NCBI RefSeq assembly: GCF_027580225.2
Contig: NC_073341.2
Location: 15,312,501-15,376,500, forward strand
From: Misgurnus anguillicaudatus
Lineage: Eukaryota; Chordata; Actinopteri; Cypriniformes; Cobitidae
Length of the DNA: 64,000 bases
Direction of reading: 5' to 3'
The position numbers were made by a program, and so were the translations under genes. Shown in pieces: positions 53,900 to 64,000 of the stretch (its first letter is position 1; each line of letters starts with the position of its first letter). The notes below the pieces were generated by a model. It worked only from the letters and a program-made list of their open reading frames with translations, was not told the DNA's origin and did no database searches.

Positions 53900-55905
53900 C
53901 AGAGAATCCGCTTTCATTAATAAACACAGATTTAAAAATTATAACTAAAGCACTAGCTAAAAGAATTGAGTCAGTCATTCCAACATTTATTCATCAGGGT
54001 CAAACTGGCTTTATTTAAAACAGAATGCTTCAGATAACATCTGTAGATTATTCAACTTGATTAACTTTGCCCAACAAAAACAAACTAAATCTATAATTGT
54101 ATCACTCGATGCTGAAAAAGCATTCGATGAAGTAAATTGGACATTTCTATTTAACGCTCTACAGAAATTTGGCTTTGGAGACTCGTTTATTCAATGGATA
54201 AAAATATTATATACATCGCCTATGGCCACAATCACCACAAACGGTATCACGTCAAAAAAATGTACACTTAATCGCGGAACCAGACAGGGATGTCCTCTCT
54301 CTCCTTCCTTATCTTTATAGAACCACTGCCAGGAAGCAATTAGACAAAATAATACAATTAAAGGAATACAAGATTTAAATACAGAACACAAGATATGTCT
54401 ATATGCAGACGATCTATTATTATGTTTACAAGACCCGCACACCTCATTAGAAGAAACCTTTAAAATTATTAATACCTACTCCAAGATTTCCGATTACACA
54501 ATTAACTGGAACAAATCAACCATACTACCTCTTTCCGAAGACGCATGGGATTCTACAGCTCATAATATGTCTCTTCCGCTTCACACGGGCAACACATATT
54601 TGGGTATCAATATTTCCTCCAAACTGTCAGAGTTATTTAATCTTAATTATTCACCCCTTTTAAAGAAAATTACTGATGATTTCATACGTTGGACTAACCT
54701 CCCATTATCACTTATTGGCCGCATTGCTAGTCAAAATGAAGATTTTACCACAAATGATCTGTTCTCAATGCTCCCAGTAACACCCACAGATAAATGGTTT
54801 TAAAGATTAGATATATTCATTTCTCATTTTTACTGGAAAAACAAAACACCTAAAATATCGCTGGCAAAATTGCAGAAAACAAAACTACAAGGTGGCCTAT
54901 AGAAGCTCCAAATTTTCAACATTACTTTTTAGCAAACCAATTACAATATATGATTAAATGGATTAACAAAAATAACTACACTAAATTATGGATAGATTTG
55001 GAACAAAATCAATGCAACAGCACATCAATAGCAGATCTTCCCTTTTAACCTTTCAATAAAAAAGCATTATTTTAAAAATATCACAATCACTTCGACTCTA
55101 ACAGCCTGGTGGAAAATTAATAAAATTACTAATTCATCACTAACACCATCGAGACATACCCCAATTTGGCACAACCCGGATTTTCAAATAAGTAATATAT
55201 TTTCCCCTATGGCAACAAAAAGGAATCACTCATCTCAATCACTTATTTCAAGACAATAAATTCATATTATTTAAAATACTAACCCAGAGATACGGTATTG
55301 GAGTGGAACAATTCCTTCAGTACCAACAAGTTAAATCCATAATTAAATCGAAGATCAATATAACTAATAATCCACTTAACCCCTCTCAGGTAATGGAAGA
55401 AATCTTAAAAATTACACCATTCAAAAAATTAGTATCTAAACTTTATAAACTCATATCAATTAATGACGATAAAATAGTAACACCAATGGCAAAATGGGAA
55501 ACGATTACGCGCTCTCCTCCAATACCGATCTCTGGAAGGAAATCTGTAATAATACATTCTCTATGACTACCAATACAAATCTACAGCTCATACAATATAA
55601 AACTCTTCACAGGACACATATCACTGAAAGAAAACTGTTTAACATGGGTCTGAGGGACACAGATATTTGTTCACAATGTACATCGCAAAGCACAGATGAC
55701 TATTTTCATGCCATATGGTCCTGTCAACCTGTTTATTCATTCAGGATATCTGTTATTAAGAAACTCTCTAAGGGCTGTAGAATACCTCTTTCCCCATCAC
55801 TCTGCTTGCTTGGCAATATTACAGAAATAGATAACTTTCCACTCAAACATAAAAAATACTTCTCTAACTATCGCCACGAAAATAATTATAATAAATTGTA
55901 AATCA
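53900..55905 (+). pseudogene. L1-type LINE reverse transcriptase and C-terminal region
   Basis: The frames in order read NTDLKIITKALAKRIESVIP, SIIVSLDAEKAFDEVNWTFL, TRQGCPLSP, EAIRQNNTIKGIQDLNTEHK, ICLYADDLLLCLQD (the catalytic YADD at about 54398-54420) and NTYLGINISSKL. Then, in the ORF at 55494-55901, QYKTLHRTHITERKLFNMGL and the CSQC...FHAIWSC knuckle. These are fingers, palm, thumb and the C-terminal cysteine motif of L1 ORF2. Stops and at least four frameshifts (for example near 54020 and 54318) disable it. The endonuclease and ORF1 are absent, so the copy is 5'-truncated. Confidence 0.88.
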
Positions 55906-56610
55906 AAAAGCTGTCTACACATTAACCACTGGACCAATACCCTTATAGAATAAATAACATTAGAATAAACTACATCCACGGATAACTTCATTGACATCTA
56001 GAACCCATTTTTACAATACTTCAGTTTACTATATATGAACCCGGATACACGCACATTCCTCCTCCTCATTTTTTTTCTAATATACTTGTTTATAAATATA
56101 TAATCATAATATATATTGTTCATTATTTAACCATTCTTATTATTAACATCATTATCATTTTTATCTATTATTTTATTATTATTTACACATGGATCTATAC
56201 TCCCCTCCTCACTCTTCTATTTAATTAATTGTCTAGTTAAAAAGACTACTATTATTATTATCATTATTAGTAGTAGTATTATTGTTTTTGACATTATTAT
56301 TGTTGTTTTTCTCATTTTCTCCCCCAAATACATTTCTGGGAAGAGGGAGAGACATTGATAATGTTATTAGTATTATCAATTAATTTTTATAATTATTAAT
56401 ATTATTACTTATTATAAACATATCGAAATTTAATTCTCTTTTTCCCCCCATCTTCCTTTTGTCACCAGCCCCCCTTTTTTTTTCTTTCTCTGAATTTCTG
56501 CCTGATGATGGTGGATGGGTGGCATTGAGTTTGAGGAAGTTGCCACCTGGTTGTCCCCATAATCTGCTGTTCCCAGCCTCAGTCTGACCCAGCTTTTCGT
56601 GCCTCCTCCC

Positions 56611-56642
<32 letters not shown>

Positions 56643-57368
56643 AATACAATACACTTTAGAAATCTAACATCTACACCATAACCAAAAATATAGGGCAAGT
56701 GTGGCGTGTGTGCTGGCAAGGCCTTTACTATGACCTGGTAGATTTCACCAGTAGATTTCTTGGTCGACATATTAATTCAGTATCATCCTAAAATTAAAAA
56801 TATAATAGGGTAAGTGTGACGTGTGTGTTGACCTGACCACTACCCGGGTCTGGATCTCCACTGCATGTCCATTTTTTTAAATGCACCACACATCCAGGTT
56901 TTCATTTATCATTATCCAAACAAAACAGGGTTGGCCTGACATGGAAGCGGTGGCCTGAGGTGGGAACTGCCCTGTGGGACCATGAGGGGCTGCTCCTTGG
57001 GCACATCTGTCCCCAATACCTCAAAACACACAAGGGCTAGGTGCTTGTGGCGTATGTATTTTCCTCATCTTTCAACCCCTCTGTTTGTGCTACCTCCCCC
57101 CTTTTTATATATATCTTTTTTTCTTCCTTCCTCTATTCTAACCGTATGAATTTATCTAAATGTATCTATTAATTGGATTACCTGTATGTATTACTCTAAA
57201 TAACCCCTCATTCTTTACACACACATACACTTACAACATGATATGTATGGGCAATGGCTGTATTTTTTATTTGTTTGTCTTATCTGTTTTCTGTTTTGTT
57301 CTATTCATTGTTATTTACCACAAGTAAATAGAGTCACTTTCTGTGTTTGCACTATATTAAAAAAAAAA
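55906..57368 (+). mobile_element. Probable L1 3' untranslated region
   Basis: The sequence follows the ORF2 end without a break. It contains ATT/TTA-rich stretches, a (TTA)n tract at 56612-56640 and a GC-richer block (56940-57060), and reaches TGCACTATATTAAAAAAAAA at 57349-57368, a possible A tail. Assignment to L1 is inferred from continuity. Confidence 0.45.
56612..56640. repeat. (TTA)n microsatellite
   Basis: A perfect TTA trinucleotide tract of about 10 units. Confidence 0.95.
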
Positions 57369-57537
57369 TCCGAGAATCTATCAATTAATAAGTTAAAAGC
57401 AAATCATTGTGTGTTTCTTCATGTTTTTGTAACAAATGGCAGACTTCTGAAATAGCATATCAAGTGATGGGATAATTTTGTATAGCCTACAACATACATT
57501 TACAGTCAAAAAAGCAGGTGCAAATGGCAGAGATGGG

Positions 57538-58823
57538 ATCAAGTCACATATGTGTAAGTCTCAAGTAAGTCTCAAGTCTGAACCTTCAAGTCTCAAGTAA
57601 GTCCCAAGTATTTTTTTTCTTGGGCAAGTCAAGTCATGTCGAGTCACAGGCTATGTCAAGTCAAGTCAAGTCCTTTAGTAGGTCAAGTCCAAGTCAAGGC
57701 ACCTTATTATTGCAATTTTACCTGCAGAATCTGATCTCAATAAAGTGAAAAGACAAGATATACAGTAAGTAACTATCAGTAAATTACAATAATTTGGATT
57801 GGCATTGTAAATACTCATGTTCAGTAAAATACATCATGGAATCAAACAAAATTGTAATTTCTTCCGTTCCCACGGCATTTGAAATAACGAACTTGAGCAT
57901 GCAAAAGACGCAATACTGTGATCCTGCCCTAACATTGTATAATCCAGTAATTTTTCTGTGTGTGTGTTCAGGTGGCAAACTTAGAAAAAGTAGCCAAGTC
58001 TTGTACCGCTCAGATCAAGGGAAGTATTTAAAAAAAAAATCAAAATTATTTTGCCCACATTCGTCCCCAACACGGTATGATGAGGATTAATGGCTACTTT
58101 AGCTATTATTACATTAGCTAACTACACTCTAAAAAAACAAACGGTGCTATATAGCACCAAAACAGTTGCTTTGGATCGTAACGATAGAAGAACCATTTTT
58201 AGTGCCATATAGCACCGGTGAAGCACCAGTGAAGCACCTGTGTAGAACCATATAGTGCTATGTAGAACTATATGTGGTGCTATAGTGGTGCTATATGACC
58301 CCTATATGGTTCTACACTGGTGCTTCACTGGTGCTTCACCGGTGCTATATGGCACTAAAAATGGTTCTTCTATCGTTACGATCCAAAGCAACTGTTTTGG
58401 TGCTATATAGCACCGTTTGTTTTTTTAGAGTGTACCAACTAACCAGATATTAACAAATTGACAAGCACTTACTGGGCAAAATGGCTCATAAAATGACGGA
58501 CAATTTGGAGGTTGTCGTCTGGCTGCCTGTGATTTTAATGTTGCATGTCTTGCAACGCACTGTTCTTCTTTTGCCATCTAGTTGAACCCTTGGTACCCCT
58601 CCGGCTGACATGTTGATTTTTGATCCAGCTGGGTCAACTTTATTTTTTAAAATAATTTATATATTTTATATTCAAACTGAAAAGATGATGTGATTAACAC
58701 TCAAGTCATTGAAGTGTCTTAAGTCAAGTCAAGTCCCGAGTCTTTAACTTCCAAGTCCGAGTCAAGTCTCAAGTATTTCATTTTTTTTCAAGTCACAAGT
58801 CACAAAAATAGTGACAAACACTG
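57538..58823. mobile_element. hAT-like non-autonomous element rich in CAAGTCAAGTC words
   Basis: It begins CAGAGATGGGATCAAGTCAC and ends GACAAACACTG, with many AAGTCAAGTC/AAGTCTCAAGT words near both ends in the pattern of known hAT subterminal repeats. An 8-bp duplication is not convincing (GCAAATGG against AAAGTGGC). A palindromic MITE is inserted at 58135-58432. Confidence 0.6.
58135..58432. mobile_element. Near-perfect palindromic MITE, TA-flanked
   Basis: CACTCTAAAAAAACAAACGG is mirrored by CCGTTTGTTTTTTTAGAGTG. Arms of about 130 bp, including GGTGCTATATAGCACC, match almost base for base. TA at 58133-58134 and 58433-58434 is the likely Tc1/mariner-type duplication. The RNA would fold as a long hairpin. 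Confidence 0.9.
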
Positions 58824-58829
58824 AAAGTG

Positions 58830-59494
58830 GCCTCCTAACAAAACTAGTTATATTTCATAATTAAACTAAGGCCTAGTTCTGTTTTAAGCTAATCCCTGTC
58901 CAGGAACCCCCCCCCCCCTGTATGTCTTTAGTTAACATGTTGTTAATAGCTACATTTAAAGGCATTGTAGCTGATTTGATCCAGAAACATTTTAGTCATG
59001 TTGATTAAAAGTTTCCTGGCATCTTGATATAAATCACTATGTTAAGTTGTCTAAATGTATTTTTTTAAATAAATGTCCTCTGTGATAGGAACATAAAATG
59101 TATAACCAATTATTACAATTATTAATTATTTTAAGAAAAAGTATATATAATAAATATTTACGTTTTTCAAACATCGTGGACTCTCATACACAGTACACAC
59201 ACATTTATTATGTAAATAAAAACGTATTCTGCAAATGATTAGTCATGACTTATCGTAAGGCAGCACTAATTAGATCAGGAAGAACGTGACCTTTAAGTTA
59301 ACCTTATCTGACTCACCATCGGCCCATAAACACTTTTGTGTTTTTAATTTGAAAATAAATTCAGTACAGTGATGTAGCCACAGGTGTGCCAGGGTGTGCC
59401 GGTGCCACCCACAGTGGATTGCAGAATATGCTAAATGGATTGCAGAATAACATTTAAATTTTTTTTACTAAACTTGGGCTATTGCTGTTAACTT

Positions 59495-59497
<3 letters not shown>
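58830..59497. other. Non-coding AT-rich sequence
   Basis: Only a homopolymer C run (about 58908-58918) and AT-rich sequence were noted. Confidence 0.5.

Positions 59498-59588
<91 letters not shown>
59498..59588. repeat. (TA)n microsatellite
   Basis: An uninterrupted AT dinucleotide tract of about 90 bp. Confidence 0.97.
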
Positions 59589-59592
<4 letters not shown>

Positions 59593-59657
59593 CAACTCTT
59601 TCACACGTAAGTTGAAAATATTTTAACTGACCCCTTGTGTCCATAGTGACGCGTCAT

Positions 59658-60109
59658 TGTAAGGGTTTTGTCTTGTGTTTTGTTTGTTTTGTTATAAGGT
59701 CTTTTATTTTGATATCCTGTTCTGTTTTCAGTCTTTATTTTGAAATCTTGTCATGTCACACTTCACCTGCGACTTCCTGTTTGTGCACTATAAATCTGGT
59801 TCATTTAAATCATGTCCCTGCGAAGTATTGTTGGTGTGTAGCTGCCTTACTTAGCGTTTATAGTCTTGTTTCTTGTTTCTTGTATCCTGTATCCTGGTTC
59901 TGTTTTTCTGTTCTTGTTTTTGACCCGTGCCTTTTATATATCGGATTTTGATTGTTTGCTGCCTGCCTTGACCTCTTGCCTGTATATTTGGATTACGCTA
60001 CTTGGATTGCCCTATATTGGATTGGTTTGCTTGCCTTAGTGGATTTTAATAAACCTTTTTGCACATGGATTCTCATCTCTCTCGCTTTGTGTAAGCAGCC
60101 CACCTTGCA
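59658..60109 (+). mobile_element. Gypsy-type solo LTR, TSD GTCAT
   Basis: It starts TGTAAGGGTTTTGTCTTG and ends CCCACCTTGCA. GTCAT lies at 59653-59657 and 60110-60114. AATAAACCTTTTTGCACATG parallels the poly(A) region of the Gypsy LTRs at 31.5-34.0 kb, so the families are related. The 104-codon ORF inside is not a gene. Confidence 0.88.
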
Positions 60110-60265
60110 GTCATGATTGTCACGTGACACATCGCAGTCACAATAACTAACAGATGTATGCTATTTGTTTTATTTTGTTTTTCCTTTATTAATACTTGTC
60201 ATACAAACAAAAGATAAATGTCTACATAATGCTTGGAATGTCGTCTTTTAAATGATTTAAGTTAA

Positions 60266-60479
60266 AGGCGTCCATGATGTTTGAAAGCCAATGTTGATAT
60301 TTGAAATCACCTAAACAAACACGCCCCTACCCCAATAGAATCTGGACCTTCTGTTGATAGACCCGCCCCACACATACGCAACCCAGCATGTGATTTGATT
60401 TGATTGGCTATAAGTGTGTTTTGGTAGTCGGCCTGTCTCCTTTTCCAAACGCGTTTTTAAAACATCGTGGACTCCGCCT
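60266..60479. mobile_element. TTAA-flanked MITE
   Basis: TTAA lies at 60262-60265 and 60480-60483. The ends are AGGCGTCCATGATG and CATCGTGGACTCCGCCT. A second, right-degenerate copy is at 49130. Confidence 0.8.
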
Positions 60480-60484
60480 TTAAA

Positions 60485-61187
60485 TTGTACATTGCTAATA
60501 CTACATGATTTCAGCGTATATATGCTGGAATGTGTTTAAAATTGTCTTGTGGACAGAATAAAGTCTAAGATTAGCATTTCTTTTTACAACAAAACCCAAC
60601 ACAATGTTTTTATTCTTAAAGTGATCTTTATAGGCTACTGTATGATTATTAGTTGGACTTTGAACGACGCGTGCACAGCCAGAGCTTAAATTACTTTTAT
60701 TTTAATTTCTGATGAACACACATATTTATCACAATATTTACATAATATGTTTCCTGCTATGAAAGTCAATGGTAACAATCAACTGTGCTTATTTATCAAA
60801 ATATCTTCTTTTGTGTTCGTCAAAATAAAAATAAAAAACGTATACAGGTATAAAACAACATAAGGTTGAATAAATTTTGACACAATTTTCATTTTTGTGT
60901 GAACTATCCCTTTAACAGACAGTAAATCAGATGTAAGAAATACAGTAGAAAGATTTAAAATTCACCCTTACATTATGTTTACATAATAATGTAAGCAGTT
61001 AGGAATATTTGTCTAATGGGGGATAATGTAAAGTAGGCTGATGTTTGCCTAATCAGCGATCATAAGATTCATTTATGCTTTTTTTGATATGTGGTTACAC
61101 ATCATTTTCTTTCATGGACTATGGACCCCTTAAACTAAGTATCCCTGGGCACCCCACAAAAAAAGTTGAGTTCCGCCACTGGATATA
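60485..61187. other. Non-coding AT-rich sequence
   Basis: No gene or clear element was recognised. Confidence 0.5.
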
Positions 61188-61195
61188 TTGTAGAG

Positions 61196-61350
61196 CAGGG
61201 CTATTCAACTCTTACCCTTGAGGGCCGGATCACTGCATAGTTTAGCTCCAACCCTGATCAAACACATCCGTCACAGGTGGGTGTTTGATTAGGGTTGGAG
61301 CTAAACTATGCAGTGCTCCGGCCCTCTATTGTAAGATTTGAATAGCCCTG
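61196..61350. mobile_element. Short palindromic hAT MITE (CAGGGCTATTCAA ends)
   Basis: CAGGGCTATTCAACTCTTAC is mirrored by GATTTGAATAGCCCTG. The arms GCATAGTTTAGCTCCAACCC and GGTTGGAGCTAAACTATGC are perfect. The flanks TTGTAGAG and CTGTAGAG differ by one base, an 8-bp duplication. Another end of the family is at 12774. Confidence 0.88.
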
Positions 61351-61519
61351 CTGTAGAGGGTATGCATTGTCCTCACTTGAACACGCTGGAACTCGCCCTG
61401 TTGAGTGGCAAACGTTCAACAAAATGGCTGGTTTTCATAGCGGCTGCTGCAAAAAATGCAAGTAAAACTGACTTTTATCAGCTTAAAATGAATTTAGTTG
61501 GCCTTAACAGTGACCCTAA

Positions 61520-62292
61520 TGCTGCATTCACACCAGCCGCTGTAGAGGCGTCAAGCCCGAGTGATTTCAATGTTAAGTCTGGAGGTCTCGCGGCGCAAAT
61601 GAGGCATTTAGCGCGACGCAGTAGACGCGATTCGCGCGTCTAGTTTGCACGAATGGCACGAATTGAGCGTCTGGGGCGGCACATGCCAATGGTGCTTTTT
61701 GTACATTTTGCGTTTTCGTGAATTTGCGTCTGACGCCCCGAGTTGAAAAATGTGAACTTTGGCTGATTTTTGCGCCGCGTTAACAAATCAGGAGCCTGCT
61801 TGCTGCTGTGGCGGCAGCCGCCCGGAGTCACTCATTCAACATGGAGGAACGCTTGATATTGTCCGTGAGCAGTCACCTGGAGCTATACGATACAAGTTCT
61901 TATTTCTATAAGACACAGGAATAAAAAGAACCTCGCTTGGAAGAGTGTCAGTGAGGACATTGGGCAACCTGGTAAGTTGTAAATACACATTTCACTTTTG
62001 AGTCATGTGATGTTTATCGACCCGCGGCATTCCCGCCGTTTTTTAAACTAGTTTCCCCTTATAGTAAGGTGACCAAATACAAACCGGTAACTCTCTCGAT
62101 AAATGCACGATCAACATCAGCCATCTTGCAAACAGACAACCACATAGCACTTGCCCCTCCCACAAGAAGCGGATTTCGCCTCTGATCTGATTTCCGCGCG
62201 TCTACTTCACTCTAGACGCGCATGCATTCAAAATGTTCAAGCAGCAAACTAGACGCGATTTTGACGCCTCAAACACAGCTGGTGTGAACCCA
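61520..62292. mobile_element. Inverted-repeat element (GCTGCATTCACACCAGC ends)
   Basis: TGCTGCATTCACACCAGC at the left and GCTGGTGTGAACCCACAG at the right are mirrored, with subterminal TCTAGTTTGC and GCAAACTAGACGCG also mirrored. This is the style of fish Harbinger MITEs. Flanking sequences at 61400-61519 and 62395-62510 resemble each other in direct orientation. Confidence 0.65.
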
Positions 62293-62299
62293 CAGAGTA

Positions 62300-62754
62300 T
62301 TCATTGGTTTTGATTTTTTTATCCCAAAATTTTACATATTTGACATATGGCTGCTACTGATTTACTTCTCCTTTGAGTGTCAAAACATATTTCAACAAAA
62401 TTGCTGGCGTTCATAGCAGCGGCCGCAAGAATGTCAGTATAACGGACAATTATCAGATTCAGACAATTTAAAAAATCATTTAGTTGCACTTGATAGTGAC
62501 CCTGAACGATCTATTTATTTCTCCTTTTGGCGTTTCTTGGCAGTCTGTAAAACGATAGCTCTGAATTCTTGTTAATCTGTTAGTACAGTCTATCGCACAA
62601 CAGCTGTTTGCCATTTAGACGCGTTTTCCCAGTGTTTTCGCTGATTTCACACCGTACACAAATTCTTCCATTCTGTCTTTTGCCACTCACCGAAAGTGAC
62701 GTCACGTGCATGCATACCCTCTAAATGAGAAGCACTGAGCACGTCTCTGGCTCA
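62300..62754. other. Non-coding sequence
   Basis: Apart from the direct-repeat similarity to 61.4-61.5 kb, nothing was recognised. Confidence 0.45.
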
Positions 62755-62762
62755 GCGCCAAC

Positions 62763-63946
62763 CAGTGTTGTTTTCGTCAACGATGACGATAACGAAATGA
62801 TTTCGTTGACGCACATATTTTTTATGACGCTAACCCGACGATGACTAGCTAAAAATGTCTCTAAGGTGACGAAAACATGACGAGACGCTTTCGAGTTTTC
62901 GTTGACGAAACGAGACGGAACGAAAATGATTATAAGTCTGACGTTCATAATGCATGTCATTTCTGCCTATTTTGCGTGAAATCAGTCTATTTTTAGCTCA
63001 AAAGTATCAGCAATGCTGCCGCTTTCTATCCTTGTTTTTTGGGTCAACACAGTCTCACTCACGGTCACGCCCACCACCCGGCTGCCGCCATGCCGCGCAC
63101 GCGCACAAGATTTCAAACAACAACAACAACAACACACCTGCGGCTGTGGCGAGTTCGAAGGACCGTAGCGGTGACGCCAATAAACGGAAACTACAAGATG
63201 ATTTATGGACATACTTTCAGTATAATCCATCAGACAGAAAAACGGAATGCATATTGCGAGACGACGGTAAATGTGGCCACAAACTAGGTGGGAAGAATAC
63301 CCAATAAGCGGCACCTGAAGGCTCATCACGCTAATATTTTTTAAAGGTAACTAACAAGTCACGCTGTTAACATATCATATACATTCAATTTTACACGACA
63401 ATCGGCTTGTGACACATTTCATGGTAAGCTTAAGGTTTTACATGTATCTGCTTGTCAAACCTAAGCCCTTTTCCAATACTTTTTGTGGTGTATTTAAATA
63501 AGGCAAGGCACGCGTTTCTCAACTTTATAAGCGAGGTCTCAGCGTAACACACAAACTCAACATGATGGTATATTAGGCTAAACTTTTTTCTTCATAACTT
63601 TTTGTTATGACATGCGCAGAAGGCACACCGACTAAAACAACGGCAAGCCCTCAGGGACAACCTTAATGCACATTTTAATTGTATTAAATACACCACACTT
63701 TTTAACCTAAATTCATTGGTTAAAAAAATACTTTTTTTTACTAAAATTGACTTAAACTTGACTAAAACCTTTTTGCGTTTTCGTCAACTAAAACTTGACT
63801 AAAACCTTTTTGCATTTTCGTCGACTAAAACTTGACTAAAACTATAAATTTTACAAGTGACTAAAATGTGACTAAAACTAAAAGCATTTTCGTCCAAAAG
63901 ACTAAGACTAAAACGAAAACTAAAAGGGCTGCCAAAAACAACACTG
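62763..63946 (+). mobile_element. hAT element, internally deleted, TSD GCGCCAAC
   Basis: The ends are CAGTGTTGTTTTCG and GCCAAAAACAACACTG. GCGCCAAC lies at 62755-62762 and 63947-63954. ACTAAAACTTGACTAAAAC repeats occupy the right subterminal region. A BED-finger remnant shows it derives from an autonomous element; the rest of the transposase is absent. Confidence 0.92.
63120..63345 (+). pseudogene. BED zinc-finger exon of a hAT transposase
   Basis: It reads NKRKLQDDLWTYFQYNPSDR then KTECILRDDGKCGHKLGGKN. After a frame change at about 63300, KRHLKAHHANIF ends before GTAAC, a likely donor. W-x-x-F/Y ... C-x-x-x-x-x-C ... H-x-x-x-H fits a BED finger with extra residues in the Cys spacing. The finger would bind the element ends. 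The frameshift, and the absence of downstream exons, make it inactive. Confidence 0.7.
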
Positions 63947-64000
63947 GCGCCAACCACCTGCAGAGGCAGTTTGAATCTGACTAGCAGTTTTGTGACATCA

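Noticed and set aside
59637..59951. A 104-codon hydrophobic ORF
   Set aside because: It lies inside a solo LTR with a clear GTCAT duplication and reflects T-rich LTR sequence.

Overview
The window looks like nuclear DNA of a teleost fish, probably a cyprinid. It is AT-rich and intron-bearing, packed with zebrafish-style hAT, PIF/Harbinger, Tc1, DIRS, Gypsy and L1 elements and TTAA-flanked MITEs, and it carries one host-type vertebrate gene. There are no operons, tRNAs, rRNAs or CRISPR arrays. The organism is inferred from repeat content and the single gene; no species marker was seen.

Layout: 1-4.5 kb holds a solo giant LTR (1173-4140, TSD CAAA). 4.5-8.6 kb holds a non-autonomous hAT (TSD CCCTTAGG) and two PIF/Harbinger-type elements nested in opposite orientation (TSDs CTT and CAT), one with a decayed Myb/SANT gene. 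9.7-12.8 kb is a decayed DIRS retroelement with RT and RNase H remnants, interrupted by two nested inverted-repeat elements. 14.08-18.29 kb is a pair of the giant LTRs (TSD TATA) separated by only 141 bp that still contains PBS-like and polypurine-like sequence. 19-21 kb holds MITEs and a Tc1 fragment. 22.0-29.1 kb is a Gypsy gag gene split by a 3.24-kb hAT (22685-25924, TSD CTTCCAGA), whose eight-exon transposase reads open, and by a second, unidentified insert; the gag zinc knuckle reappears near 28.87 kb. 31.5-34.0 kb is a complete-looking short non-autonomous Gypsy element (TSD GAAAT) on the minus strand with a 530-codon gag-derived ORF built partly from minisatellites. 34.3-36.6 kb is a fourth giant LTR. 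36.7-38.8 kb is a second, lightly damaged hAT transposase. 39.0-39.9 kb is a palindrome whose arms encode a THAP-like zinc finger.

41.3-45.9 kb is a stack of elements nested four deep, ordered by target-site duplications. 46.7-53.7 kb is the only host gene region: an intact single-coding-exon alpha-1,3-fucosyltransferase of the FUT9 type (51381-52463, plus strand) with an upstream non-coding exon. A second, older-looking copy of its 5' and 3' flanks lies at 46.7-47.5 and 48.9-49.1 kb without the coding exon, so the locus was tandemly duplicated and one copy lost its coding exon. 53.9-57.4 kb is a decayed L1. 57.5-64.0 kb contains a hAT-like element with an inserted long palindrome, a (TA)n tract, a Gypsy solo LTR (TSD GTCAT), small MITEs, and a terminal hAT with a BED-finger remnant (TSD GCGCCAAC).

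Apart from the fucosyltransferase, every coding signal belongs to mobile elements. The most unusual structure is the 1.7-3.0-kb LTR family, which carries tandem arrays whose units are bounded by splice-site-like motifs.
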